Shown: in pieces, positions 36,115-45,429 of the stretch | Layout of the letters: every line of letters starts with the position of its first letter | How positions within the stretch are numbered: the stretch's first letter is position 1 | From: an uncultured Succinivibrionaceae bacterium | GTDB taxonomy: Bacteria > Pseudomonadota > Gammaproteobacteria > Enterobacterales > Succinivibrionaceae | Direction of reading: 5' to 3' | Length of the DNA: 64,000 bases | NCBI GenBank assembly: GCA_949286015.1 | Contig: CASEBB010000045.1 | Location: forward strand, 1-64,000 | The notes under the pieces: generated by a model | The model's input: only the letters and a program-made list of their open reading frames with translations | Told to the model about the DNA's origin: nothing | Databases searched by the model: none | Translations under genes and position numbers: made by a program

Positions 36115-37755
36115 TTAGTTAATCTTAAACGAGGAGATGATGCGCTGCAGGTTGTTAGCTTGAGTGGTGAGCTCATTGGACAACTGGGCCATATCCTGCG
36201 AGTTGCTCAGAGCCTTTTCCGCCATCTGCGTGATCTGCATGAAGTTGGAATTGACGTCAGTTAAGATGCTGGTCTGCTCTTGAGCCGCATGAGCAATGTT
36301 GGCATTCATGGAGTTAATGTCACCCATGGTGCTGTTAATCTGATTGAGCGAATCACCAGCCTTTTGCGCTTGCTCAACCGAGTGGGTAGCTTGCTCACGG
36401 CTAGCGCTCATAGCATCCACCGCACGCTTGGTGTGCTCTTGGTTCGACTTAATGAGGTCGATAATGCCGTTGGTGGAGTCCTTAGTGCGCTGGGCAAGGC
36501 CACGCACCTCATCAGCAACCACGGCAAAGCCACGGCCATGCTCACCGGCACGGGCAGCCTCAATAGCGGCATTGAGCGCTAAGAGGTTGGTCTGCTCGGC
36601 AATCTCAGCAATGATCTGTACCACCTTGCCAATCTCTTGCGAGTCAGAGTTGAGCTTAACAATGACCTCAGAGACGTTGTCCACCTGCATGGCTAAGCCA
36701 TTGATGGACTCAATGGTGGTGCGTACCTCGTCATCGCCCTTTTGCGTTTCTTCCTTAGCGACATCAGAAGATTGCACGGCGTTGTTAGCAAGGTCAGAGA
36801 CGTTACTAACCCCAGACATGAGGTTGTTAATGGCATCACCACCCTTTTGCGTTTCCTGCTTTTGCATGGTGGTGAAATTGGTGTTGTCGCGGGCTAAATC
36901 AGAAAGCGAAGCTGAGGACTCACTTAAGCGCGCACTCATCTGCGAGATGTTCTGCATCACACCCGAGAGCTGCTCGGCCATGACATTGATCGAATCTAAG
37001 ATCGAGTTCTTGTACTTGCTGTCGACGCGAATGGTGAGGTCGCCTTGGGCAAATTGCTTAATGAGACGCACCGCCTTCTCTGGGCTACCACCAATCACGC
37101 TCTTCATGTTCTTGATGACGTTGTAGCCGATGATAAAGCCTGCCAGCAAGCTGATCACCGTGGCCACCATCATAATGAGCAACAGATTAGACGAGGCGCT
37201 GCGTACATAGCTGACGCCGATTTGCGAGTTGCGCTCTTGGAAGTTAATGAAAGCGTTAATATCAGCCAGCCAGTCGGTGTAGTCTTGCGAGGCTACATTG
37301 TTGAGGATGGTGCGAGCTTGGAGTAAGTCATTGTTTTCAATGGCGCGCAGCGTATCGTTAGTGGACTTGGTGGCACGCTCATCAATGGCTTGGAGATTCT
37401 TATAAAGCTGCAGCTCTTGTGGCGAGTGGTCAGTACTGTTGTTGTAGATACGACCTAAGCTGCCAAAGGCTTTGGTGTAAACCTCGCTTAAGTTGCGGAT
37501 CACCTCCAAGTGCTTAAGACGTGAGCTGTCATCAAAGGCTAAGACCGCATCGCGCAGGGCGATAGCGCTGTCGTGCACCGCACCACGCATGTCAATGGCG
37601 TGACGTTGCTTGACGGCGTAATTGTCATTGACATCAGAGAGGGAGCTGTCGATCGATGCAATACGCACAACGGCGATCAGGGTAATGATCAGCATCAGTG
37701 ACATAAGCACGCCAAAACCGACGTACAGGCTACGAACAATACCAAGCTTGCGCAT
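36115..37755 (-). CDS. Methyl-accepting chemotaxis protein
   Basis: Inner-membrane chemoreceptor. The ATG at 37755 has GAGG 5 bases upstream; the longer frame begins at a TTG without a signal. 546 residues. TM1 at ~8-30, a periplasmic four-helix-bundle-like sensor (~30-175, no Cache domain evident), TM2 around [21 protein letters not shown], a HAMP region ([21 protein letters not shown]), and the signalling hairpin with the invariant tip [35 protein letters not shown] (seen as residues ~375-410). Ligand not predictable. No che genes nearby. Terminator follows. Confidence 0.93.
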   Translation of the reverse strand: MRKLGIVRSLYVGFGVLMSLMLIITLIAVVRIASIDSSLSDVNDNYAVKQRHAIDMRGAVHDSAIALRDAVLAFDDSSRLKHLEVIRNLSEVYTKAFGSLGRIYNNSTDHSPQELQLYKNLQAIDERATKSTNDTLRAIENNDLLQARTILNNVASQDYTDWLADINAFINFQERNSQIGVSYVRSASSNLLLIMMVATVISLLAGFIIGYNVIKNMKSVIGGSPEKAVRLIKQFAQGDLTIRVDSKYKNSILDSINVMAEQLSGVMQNISQMSARLSESSASLSDLARDNTNFTTMQKQETQKGGDAINNLMSGVSNVSDLANNAVQSSDVAKEETQKGDDEVRTTIESINGLAMQVDNVSEVIVKLNSDSQEIGKVVQIIAEIAEQTNLLALNAAIEAARAGEHGRGFAVVADEVRGLAQRTKDSTNGIIDLIKSNQEHTKRAVDAMSASREQATHSVEQAQKAGDSLNQINSTMGDINSMNANIAHAAQEQTSILTDVNSNFMQITQMAEKALSNSQDMAQLSNELTTQANNLQRIISSFKIN

Positions 37756-38796
37756 ATGGGCCTCAAAAGCAACAGAGCTCTGTTGACCGTGAGTTGCTGC
37801 CAAGTAGCAGTAAACACATCAGGGCTTTGTTTCTTAGTTGTATTACTTAGCTAAAACCAAGTACTGATAACCAGAGTAATGCCTAAATTATAGGTTATAG
37901 GCGCCTTTGTGTGTAAGTGTCACAGGAAGTGATGGAAGTGGGAGTGTCTGGAGGAGTATGTTTAGGAGTGTGTAGAGTTGTTGGGCGCTGCACTCGCAAG
38001 CAGTGGAGTGGCAGGCGTGAGCATATTTTGTCCAAGATGCCACTTAAGTTGCAGCCGCTTATAGCTCAGGAGGGCACTATCATGGGGCATGGGCTATAAC
38101 CACTGAGATGACAAGCGGTAAGTGCTTTAACTGTCACAATCGCAAAAAATGTGGGTGATCTGTGCAAGAAATGGGCACGCTAAGAAATAATGCGCCATGT
38201 GAGGGCAAAGGCTCGGGGTAAGTAGCAGGAAAACACTGAAGGACAAACAAACACACAAACGCTGACGTTAAGCGTGACGTATGAACTGTGTGGGTGCAAG
38301 AAGGCCGCTCTGTACGGTCTGCTGTCACTTCGAGCAAACCTGTCAGATTCCAGATATCGTGCTTTTTCTTTGGTTAAGCATCGTGTAACTACCACAGAGA
38401 GCTTGCTTGTGATTGCAGTTACCACGCAAAGAGGCAGCTGTGGCAGAGCCGACGCATCTTATTTCCCTGATAAATCAGCTTTTCTTGATAGGGATTGTGC
38501 CACTTTGGGTGATGCGCTCTTGCCTAGAAAGCCATATAGCTCTGGCAGCTGTGGTTGGGCGCTTACTAAAAGATGCACTCAAAGGTGGTGCGCGAGCGTA
38601 CAGGGCGATCGGCGGTGCGTGTGGACTTGTACCACAAGTAAGGAGCGCTCATTGGGGATCTGTCATAAGTAATGACTCCTGAGAGCATACTTGTGCACAT
38701 CACCGCGCAGCGCTGGTCTTGGTGTATCTAACTTAGACATGCCCTCACAACGCACCGCACCACGCCCGCTAAAACCAGCCTCGTAGCAGAAATTTC
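37756..38796. other. Long intergenic region, no supported gene
   Basis: Just over 1 kb upstream of the 6S-like RNA promoter. Overlapping open frames on both strands between 38180 and 38682 lack ribosome-binding sites and recognisable products. Confidence 0.45.
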
Positions 38797-38825
38797 TTGT
38801 CTTTTGCGCACAAATCTGCTATAAA
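38797..38825 (+). promoter_or_regulatory. Sigma70 promoter of the 6S-like RNA
   Basis: TTGTCT and TATAAA are separated by exactly 17 bases; expected start near 38832. Confidence 0.65.
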
Positions 38826-38831
38826 TGTGGC

Positions 38832-39167
38832 CACTTTGGAGCGCGAGGTCTGAGGTGTGAAATCAGATCAGCACTCAGTAAGTCCATCCAACCTCAAGTT
38901 GCTGCGCTTGCTGTGATCCAAAGTTATGGCAGTCATTCTGCTACGTTATCGCCCGGTAACGTGCAAGACGCGGGAGTCCCCTGAGGCTAGGTGCTGTAAG
39001 TGTGCGCATCATGGCCGCAGGACATTTCAGGTTACGCCCCCTCCTCAAATGATGGCGTCCCTGCAATGCTCTCCCTTGCTCACCTAAGTAAGCTTAGCTT
39101 TGCTTAGTGTGGCACCGCCTTGCGAAGGTGCAACTTTTTCAAGAAGCCCCAGTTCGGGGCTTTTTTT
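38832..39167 (+). ncRNA. ssrS: Candidate 6S RNA (ssrS) upstream of rimP
   Basis: A promoter and a T-tract terminator bracket ~335 bases without a credible gene. Inside, AGTCCCCTGAG (38975-38985), preceded by GCAAG-ac-GCGG, matches the E. coli 6S 5' half (GCAAGCGGG then AGUCCCCUGAG). The predicted fold is the 6S rod: closing helix GCAAG..GCGG (38963-38973) with CCGCCTTGC (39115-39123); an asymmetric central bubble whose 3' strand carries a small TAAGC/GCTTA hairpin (39089-39106); then TAGGTG/CACCTA and CGCATCAT/ATGATGGCG toward the terminal loop. An outer AAGTTGC/GCAACTT helix (38896, 39130) may close the molecule. 6S binds sigma70-RNA polymerase. In E. coli ssrS lies between zapA and ygfA; that spacer here lacks it. 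Structure drawn by eye. Confidence 0.55.
39145..39167 (+). terminator. Rho-independent terminator of the 6S-like RNA
   Basis: AGCCCC-AGTTC-GGGGCT followed by TTTTTTT. Confidence 0.9.
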
Positions 39168-39262
39168 ATGCCTGTTCGCACCTGCTTAAACGGGGCGCTG
39201 TCTGCGACAGCCCTGTGCTTACCCTGATCCCCTGAAAAAAGAGAGCGCATGGCCACAGATAG

Positions 39263-39288
39263 AGGCGCCACAAGCAAAGCGCCTTTTT
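39263..39288 (+). terminator. Second terminator upstream of rimP
   Basis: AGGCGC and GCGCCT around a 10-base loop, then TTTTT; 110 bases before rimP. In tandem with the preceding terminator it could insulate the rimP operon or act as an attenuator. Confidence 0.7.
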
Positions 39289-39398
39289 AGTTTAGTGGTA
39301 TGTGGTAACGTGCGCCCAGCACCTCTGCCACGCTCAGAACAGGGTAGTGCTTTACTGGGGGTTTTAACCCCTTACACCCCATCTTCGTTTGAGGTTCT

Positions 39399-39878
39399 AT
39401 GCCAGGAAGTTTAGAGCAAAAGCTTCAAGATCTAATTGAGCCTATTGTCCAATCCTTTGGCCTCTCCTTGTGGGGCCTGCGCTATCGCGTCGGCCGCTCC
39501 AATGCCCACCTCCAGATTTTCGTGGAGGGCGAAAACGGTGTCGATGCCGCTGTGTGCGGTGATATCACTAATGCACTGTCCCCTGTCCTTGATAGTGCCG
39601 ATCTCATCGATCCCGCCTATATCCTTGAAGTTTCCTCGCCAGGTTTAGATCGCATTCTCTTTACCAAAGAGCAGATGGAAAAAAGCGTGGGGCAAGAGGT
39701 GAGCGTTAGTCTCAAAATGGCCACCTCCGGACGTCGTAAACTCGAGGGTACTCTGCAAGCGGTGGGCGCCGACGGTGCCTTAACCATCGCTGATAAGTCA
39801 GAGCCAGAGCCTGTAGTTGTCGCCTTCGAAAACGTCTCAGTAGCACGCATCGTCCCTGACTATTCTTCGTTGTTATAG
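39399..39878 (+). CDS. rimP: Ribosome maturation factor RimP
   Basis: Needed for 30S subunit maturation. 159 residues with the two-domain family layout: N-terminal LEQKLQDLIEPIVQSFGLSLWGLRYRVGRSNAHLQIFVEG, then CGDITNALSPVLDSADLIDPAYILEVSSPGLDRIL, and a C-terminal SH3-like barrel (GQEVSVSL...GALTIADK). GAGGTT precedes the ATG. First gene of the conserved rimP-nusA-infB operon; nusA begins 36 bases later. Confidence 0.95.
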   Translation: MPGSLEQKLQDLIEPIVQSFGLSLWGLRYRVGRSNAHLQIFVEGENGVDAAVCGDITNALSPVLDSADLIDPAYILEVSSPGLDRILFTKEQMEKSVGQEVSVSLKMATSGRRKLEGTLQAVGADGALTIADKSEPEPVVVAFENVSVARIVPDYSSLL

Positions 39879-39914
39879 GAGAGATGCAACGGCATCTAAA
39901 GAGGTGATTCCAAA

Positions 39915-41549
39915 ATGGGTAAAGAAATCATTGCGATAGCCGAGGCGCTCTCCAATGAGCGTGCCATCCCAAAGCAGAAGATCTTTGAAGCTTTGGAACA
40001 GGCCTTAGCCACTGCCACCAAAAAGAAGTCCAACCTCGATATCGACGTGCGTGTGCAAATCGATGAAAAGGATGGCTCTTACTCCACCTACCGCCGCTGG
40101 GTGGTAGTCGATACCGACGGTCCGCTAGACAATCCCGTCCAAGAGATTTCCTTAGCCGCCGCCCGTGAAGAGCACCCTGATATCAACCCTGGCGATATCA
40201 TTGAGGATGAGATCCCATCGGTTACCTTTGACCGTATCACCATCCAAACGGCAAAGCAGGTCTTATCCCAGCGTGTGCGTACCGCCGAGCGTGAGCAGAT
40301 CATCAGCGAGCAGCGTGAGCGTTTAGGCCACGTGGTTAACGCTGTGGTCAAGCGCCCAGGCCGTGAGTACATGGTGCTCGATTTAGGTAACGGTGCTGAG
40401 GCTATCCTGCGTCGCGATCAGATGATCCCACACGAGAACTTTGCTCGTGGTGATCACATCCGCGCGCTCTTAATCGATATCCGTCCCGAGGGGCGTGGCC
40501 CACAATTAGTGTGCTCGCGTGCCGCTCCAGAGTTCTTAGCTGAGCTCTTCCGTATCGAAGTGCCAGAGATCGGTGAGGGCATTATTGAGATTATGGGCGT
40601 GGCCCGTGATCCAGGTTTACGTGCCAAGATCGCTGTGCGTTCTAAGGACAAGCGTATTGACCCACGCGGTGCCTGTATCGGTATGCGTGGCGCCCGTGTG
40701 ATGGCTGTGTCCGGTGAGCTCTCCGGTGAGCGTATTGACATCGTGCTCTGGGATGAGAATTTAGCCCAGTACGTGTCTAACGCCATGGAGCCTGCCGAGG
40801 TGACCCGCATCGTGATTAACGATGACAGTCACAGCATCGATCTGGCTGTCCCTGATGACAATCTGGCTTTAGCCATTGGCCGTAATGGTCAGAATGTGCG
40901 CCTTGCCTCGCAGGTCTTAGGATGGCACATTCAGGTTAAGGCCGAGAGCAGAATGGATGCGGAGCTGCAAGCGGAGAACAGCGAGGTCGTGAAGTTCTTT
41001 ATGGACAACCTCGATGTGGACGAGACCTTTGCTCAAGCTTTAGCTGATGCCGGTTTCCACACTCTGGAGGAAGTGGCTTTCGTCGCTCCTGAGGAGTTCT
41101 ACGAAATCGAGGGCATGGACGCTGAGCTCATCGCGGCGCTGCAAGAGAATGCCCGCAATGCTGTCGCTAAGCAGGAAGAAGCGTTAAAGCAAAGCGGCGG
41201 CGAAGAGCTGATGCAGGTTAATGGCATCGATACTGAGCTGGCCTTAGCCTTAGTCAATAAGGGCATTAAGTCCTTAGAGGACTTAGCTGAGCAGGCTATC
41301 GATGACCTCTTAGACCTCGGTATCGATGTGCAAAAGGCTGGCGATATCATCATGGAAGCCCGTAACTTAACGTGGTTTAAGGATGAGAACGCTGAAGCTA
41401 CTGCTGCTACTGACAGCACCAACGAATCAACCCCAACTCCAGCTGTAGGTAATGTCTCCACACCTGCCGCTGACAACGTTGCTAACACCCCTGCAGAAAA
41501 CATTGAGCCACAAGCTGCAGAGAGCGCTGCTAGCACTGAGCAACAGTAA
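39915..41549 (+). CDS. nusA: Transcription termination/antitermination factor NusA
   Basis: RNA-polymerase-associated elongation factor. 544 residues. In order: N-terminal RNAP-binding domain (~1-130); S1 domain (VVNAVVKRPGREYMVLDLGNG); two KH domains (DPRGACIGMRGARVMAVSGELSGERIDIVLW; AIGRNGQNVRLASQVLGW); two acidic repeats (FAQALADAGFHTLEEVAFV and a second around GIDTELALALVNKGIKSLEDL), as in the long gammaproteobacterial form. The last ~50 residues are an Ala/Thr/Pro-rich tail beyond the E. coli length of 495. GAGGTGAT precedes the ATG. infB follows by 15 bases. Confidence 0.97.
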   Translation: MGKEIIAIAEALSNERAIPKQKIFEALEQALATATKKKSNLDIDVRVQIDEKDGSYSTYRRWVVVDTDGPLDNPVQEISLAAAREEHPDINPGDIIEDEIPSVTFDRITIQTAKQVLSQRVRTAEREQIISEQRERLGHVVNAVVKRPGREYMVLDLGNGAEAILRRDQMIPHENFARGDHIRALLIDIRPEGRGPQLVCSRAAPEFLAELFRIEVPEIGEGIIEIMGVARDPGLRAKIAVRSKDKRIDPRGACIGMRGARVMAVSGELSGERIDIVLWDENLAQYVSNAMEPAEVTRIVINDDSHSIDLAVPDDNLALAIGRNGQNVRLASQVLGWHIQVKAESRMDAELQAENSEVVKFFMDNLDVDETFAQALADAGFHTLEEVAFVAPEEFYEIEGMDAELIAALQENARNAVAKQEEALKQSGGEELMQVNGIDTELALALVNKGIKSLEDLAEQAIDDLLDLGIDVQKAGDIIMEARNLTWFKDENAEATAATDSTNESTPTPAVGNVSTPAADNVANTPAENIEPQAAESAASTEQQ

Positions 41550-41564
41550 AGGAGGAGAAGTAAC

Positions 41565-44144
41565 ATGGCTGATGCAGTGAAAAGTACAGAGGGTAAAGCG
41601 CCGATAAAGCGCATGTCCTTAAACCGTGCCTCTCACTCTACTGTTAAGGTGCAGGACTCCACCGGCAAGCGCAAGATGGTGCAAGTGGTGCACAAGAAGC
41701 GCGTCAAGATCGATGCCGAAAAACTGCGCAAGGAGCAGGAAGAAAAGGAGCGCTTAGAGGCTGAAGCTAAGGCACGTGCCGAGCAAGAGGCTAAGGAGCG
41801 TGAAGCGCGCGAGGCGGAGGCTAAGGCCAAGGCGGAGCAAGAGGCCAAGGCTAAGGCGGAAGAAGCACGCCAAAAGCGTGAGGAAATCGCCGCCCGTGCC
41901 AAGGCCGCTCGTGTGGCTGCCGCTGCCGCTAACGCCAGCCCAGCCAAGAGCGCGCAAGAGCAAGCGATTGACGCTGAGAACGCCAAGCTGCAACGTGCGC
42001 AAGAAGAAGAGCAGGCGCGTAAGATCCAAGAGGAAACTGAGCGTCAGGCCGAAGAAGCACGCCGCTTAGCTGAAGAGAACGAGGCCCGCTGGGCTGCCGA
42101 AGAAGAGGAGCGTCGTCGCCAAAGCGAGCAAGACAGCCTCGACAGTGCTTCGGTTTATGTCCGTGAGGCTGAAGCGCGTCAGGACGCTGAGGAAGAGAAT
42201 CGTGGCCGTCGCGGCTTAGACACCGCCGGTGGTAAGGTTCTCACCAAGAAGCGTGAGGAAGAGAACACCTCCTTTGGTGGCTATGGTGGCCGTGGTTCTG
42301 GTAACCAAGGTCGTGGTGGCCGTAAGGGTGCTATTGGCCGTAATGGTCGCAACGCCAAGGGTGCACCAACCTTCAATCGCCCAACCCAGCCTGTCACCCG
42401 TGATGTGGTGATCGGTGAGACGATTACCGTCGCTGAGTTAGCGCAGAAGATGGCCGTTAAGGGCGCTGAGGTGATTAAGTGCCTGATGCGCTTAGGCGAA
42501 ATGGTGACCATTAACCAGGTCATCGATCAGGCTACGGCGCAGATCGTGGTCGAGGAAATGGGCCACAAGGCCATCCTGCGTAAGGAGAACGAGTTAGAGG
42601 AATCCTTACTGGCGGGCCGTAAGAGCGATGCGGCGAAGGTGCCTCGGGCTCCAGTCGTTACCATCATGGGTCACGTTGACCACGGTAAGACCTCCTTACT
42701 GGACTTCATCCGTGAGACCAAGGTGGCCGCTGGTGAGGCGGGTGGTATTACCCAGCGTATCGGTGCTTACCACATCACGACTCCTAACTCGAAGACCGGT
42801 ATCACCTTTATTGATACCCCAGGTCACGCCGCCTTTACCGCGATGCGTGCCCGTGGTGCTAAGGTCACCGATATCGTGGTCTTAGTGGTGGCTGCTGACG
42901 ACGGTGTGATGCCACAGACGATTGAGGCTATCCAACACGCCAACGCCGCTAAGGTGCCATTAATCGTTGCTATCAACAAGATGGATAAGCCTGGTGCTGA
43001 TCCAATGCGCGTGACCAACGAGCTCATCCAGAACGGTGTCGTTCCAGATAGCTTAGGTGGTGAGGTGCAGTTTGTTGAGGTTTCGGCTAAGACTGGTCAG
43101 GGTGTGGACGCCTTATTAGACGCCATTCTCTTACAGGCCGAAATGTTAGAGCTCACCGCAGCAGTCGATTGCATGGCCGCCGGTGTGGTCATTGAGTCCC
43201 GCCTTGATAAGGGCCGTGGTCCAGTGGCTGCTGTGCTGGTGCAAGAGGGTACCTTACACAAGGGCGATATCGTGCTCTGCGGCTTAGAGTACGGTCGTGT
43301 GCGTGCGCTGCGCAATGAGAATGGTCAGACCTTAGACGAGGCTGGCCCATCGATGCCAGTTGAGATCTACGGTCTGTCGGGGGTGCCTGATGCCGGTGAT
43401 GACTTAACTGTTGTGACCGATGAAAAGAAGGCCCGTGAAGTGGCCTTATACCGCCAAGGCAAGTTCCGTGAGCTGAAGCTGGCTAAGCAGCAGAAGGCTA
43501 AGCTTGAGAACATGTTCAAGGACAACGAGACTTCTGAGCTTAATGTGGTGCTCAAGGCTGACACCCAAGGCTCGGTGGAGGCTATCTCCGATGCCCTGAA
43601 CAAGCTGGCTACCGACGAGGTCAAGGTCAACATCATTGGCTCGGGTGTGGGTGGTATCACCGAAACCGACGCCACGCTGGCTGCCGCTTCCTCGGCCATT
43701 ATCGTGGGCTTCAATGTCCGTGCTGATGCCCCAGCCCGCCGCGTCATCGATTCTGAGGGTGTTGATCTGCACTACTACAGTGTGATCTACGACCTGATCG
43801 ACGACGTGAAGAAGGCCATGTCCGGTATGCTCAAGGCCGAAGTGCAGCAGCAGATCATTGGTATGGCCGATGTGCGTGAGGTCTTCCGTCATCCAAAGTA
43901 CGGCGCCATTGCTGGCTGCATGGTTACCGAGGGTGTGGTCAAGCGCTCGGCGCCAATCCGCGTGCTGCGTGACAACGTGGTCATCTACGAGGGTGAGCTC
44001 GATTCGTTACGTCGCTTCAAGGATGACGTCAATGAGGTCAAGAGCGGTAACGAGTGCGGTATCTGCGTGAAGAACTACCAAGACGTCCGTGTGGGCGACC
44101 AAATCGAGGTGTTCGAGAACGTCGAGGTCAAGCGCTCGTTATAA
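41565..44144 (+). CDS. infB: Translation initiation factor IF-2
   Basis: GTPase that places initiator tRNA on the ribosome. A perfect AAAGGAGGAG precedes the ATG. 859 residues: a short IF2-N-like start, a highly charged Ala/Glu/Lys coiled region (~30-210), a Gly/Arg/Asn linker (~225-265), a second IF2-N domain ([20 protein letters not shown]), the G domain with GHVDHGKT near residue 369, DTPGHAAF and NKMDK, then domains II-IV ending in [18 protein letters not shown]. All the expected parts are intact. A terminator lies between infB and rbfA. Confidence 0.97.
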   Translation: MADAVKSTEGKAPIKRMSLNRASHSTVKVQDSTGKRKMVQVVHKKRVKIDAEKLRKEQEEKERLEAEAKARAEQEAKEREAREAEAKAKAEQEAKAKAEEARQKREEIAARAKAARVAAAAANASPAKSAQEQAIDAENAKLQRAQEEEQARKIQEETERQAEEARRLAEENEARWAAEEEERRRQSEQDSLDSASVYVREAEARQDAEEENRGRRGLDTAGGKVLTKKREEENTSFGGYGGRGSGNQGRGGRKGAIGRNGRNAKGAPTFNRPTQPVTRDVVIGETITVAELAQKMAVKGAEVIKCLMRLGEMVTINQVIDQATAQIVVEEMGHKAILRKENELEESLLAGRKSDAAKVPRAPVVTIMGHVDHGKTSLLDFIRETKVAAGEAGGITQRIGAYHITTPNSKTGITFIDTPGHAAFTAMRARGAKVTDIVVLVVAADDGVMPQTIEAIQHANAAKVPLIVAINKMDKPGADPMRVTNELIQNGVVPDSLGGEVQFVEVSAKTGQGVDALLDAILLQAEMLELTAAVDCMAAGVVIESRLDKGRGPVAAVLVQEGTLHKGDIVLCGLEYGRVRALRNENGQTLDEAGPSMPVEIYGLSGVPDAGDDLTVVTDEKKAREVALYRQGKFRELKLAKQQKAKLENMFKDNETSELNVVLKADTQGSVEAISDALNKLATDEVKVNIIGSGVGGITETDATLAAASSAIIVGFNVRADAPARRVIDSEGVDLHYYSVIYDLIDDVKKAMSGMLKAEVQQQIIGMADVREVFRHPKYGAIAGCMVTEGVVKRSAPIRVLRDNVVIYEGELDSLRRFKDDVNEVKSGNECGICVKNYQDVRVGDQIEVFENVEVKRSL

Positions 44145-44449
44145 CGCGCCTTATTACCAGCTGTCCGCACCTTGCCTGTGTTAGGCAGGTAGAGTGTGGG
44201 TAGTTGGTAGTAACGTTACTGACTTACAGGTGCGGTAGTGATGCGCTATGCGTGTTGCTACTGCGCTTAACTGAGAAAAGCTTCAGCCGCAAAGTTGAGG
44301 CTTTTTTCTTTGGTGCACGGTATGTTGTTGCTACGGTGTTGGTAGTAGGGGGCTCGCAAGAGGGGCTGCTCTGCCTTAGCGCCTTAGCGCCTTAGCACCT
44401 TAGCGGGACATGCTGTGAACTTTGTAGGCACGCTTTAGGGAGGCGAATT
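44145..44449. other. infB-rbfA spacer with terminator
   Basis: 305 bases with no gene; infB and rbfA are usually closely linked, and here a T-tract hairpin separates them. Confidence 0.55.
44276..44310 (+). terminator. Rho-independent terminator after infB
   Basis: AAAAGC-T-TCA pairs with TGA-G-GCTTTT around a 9-base loop, ending in TTTTTTCTTT. Confidence 0.7.
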
Positions 44450-44911
44450 ATGCCAAAAAGCTATGGCCGTAACGAGCGTATCGCTGCGTCGCTGCGCCGT
44501 GAGGCTGCCCATATCATTTCCTCCGAGATTAAGGATCCACGCGTATCTTTAGCGACGGTGACGGAAGTCAACGTTTCACCTGACCTGCGCAATGCCACCA
44601 TTTACGTGTCGTTTTTAAGTGACGATGAGCAAAAGGTGTCTGAGGCGGTGCAGGTCTTAAACAAGGCTAATGGCTTTGTGCGCTCCCGTTTAGCGGCGCG
44701 CTTAAAGATGCGCTATATGCCAGCCATTCATTTTGAGTTTGATAGCCTCATCACTAAGAGCATGCACCTTGATGCGCTTATTGCTAAGGGCTTGGGTGAT
44801 AATCGTGGTGATGGCTTAGCTCCGGTGTTTGCTGCGCAGTATAGCGACGATGCTGGGTCGCACGATGCTTCCGATGCAGCGTCCTCTGCAGATTCTTCGT
44901 CATCTGATTAA
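44450..44911 (+). CDS. rbfA: Ribosome-binding factor RbfA
   Basis: Single KH-like domain protein for late 30S maturation. 153 residues: N-terminal MPKSYGRNERIAASLRREAAHIISSEIKDPRVS and the KH core TEVNVSPDLRNATIYVSFL, continuing to LAARLKMRYMPAIHFEFDS are typical; the last ~35 residues form an Asp/Ser/Ala-rich tail absent from most relatives. GGGAGGCG precedes the ATG. truB, which commonly follows, is not present. Confidence 0.95.
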   Translation: MPKSYGRNERIAASLRREAAHIISSEIKDPRVSLATVTEVNVSPDLRNATIYVSFLSDDEQKVSEAVQVLNKANGFVRSRLAARLKMRYMPAIHFEFDSLITKSMHLDALIAKGLGDNRGDGLAPVFAAQYSDDAGSHDASDAASSADSSSSD

Positions 44912-45429
44912 GCGGCTATTACCAGCAGTTTAGCCACCTCTGAGATTAGGCTGTTTGCCGTGGCTGTCACTGTGCTTGTGTCACTGCGCTTAGCGTAGGT
45001 GCAATCTCGGCAGCCTGTCTCTTTATGTAGGCGGTGAGGCCATGGTGTCAGAGCTTTTGGCCTTTAGCCACCACCATCATCAGACAATGAGTAGGTGCTA
45101 AAAACTACCTCGCACCCTGCTCTGGTCGTATGACCACCACTGCCTTAAGCCATTAATGCCAAAGCCAAGAACGCTTGCTGTTTGCTGCTCTGGTAGCGCG
45201 GCGCTAGCGTCTGTCTTTGGCTTATTTATGCGCTTACGCATTGTTTATCCTGCCTTGCAGTGCTATTATGCGCACGTTCTCGGATACCTGTGGCCCCTCC
45301 TCCTATGCCACAGCTTGTTAGCACCGCTCAGATGTCGCTTTTGTCCGTACACTAGACTGGCTCTAGCTGTACGTCTTTGCCTATACGCGGGAGCGCAGAG
45401 GCTAATCGCCAAGCGGTGGGGATAAACTC
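44912..45429. other. Intergenic with permease promoter and leader
   Basis: No gene. Contains a consensus-spaced promoter at 45241-45269 and a ~155-base leader with a CTGTGGC/GCCACAG hairpin (45288-45313). Confidence 0.55.
45241..45269 (+). promoter_or_regulatory. Sigma70-like promoter of the NCS2 permease
   Basis: TTGTTT and TATTAT are separated by 17 bases, 160 bases before the permease gene. Confidence 0.6.

Noticed and set aside
38180-38682. Overlapping open frames on both strands (up to 132 codons)
   Set aside because: No ribosome-binding sites, odd Cys/Ser-rich or mixed composition, and no recognisable product; frames of this length arise by chance in a sequence of this composition.
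38926-39086. 53-codon frame with CxxC-like residues inside the 6S-like transcript
   Set aside because: No ribosome-binding site and it overlaps the proposed helices; structure explains the region better.
43446-43892. Long minus-strand frame inside infB
   Set aside because: Antisense shadow of a highly conserved gene; similar shadows occur in nusA, recN, fab genes and the activase.
45270-45429. Purine riboswitch in the permease leader
   Set aside because: None of the conserved loop sequences or the three-way junction pattern could be found.
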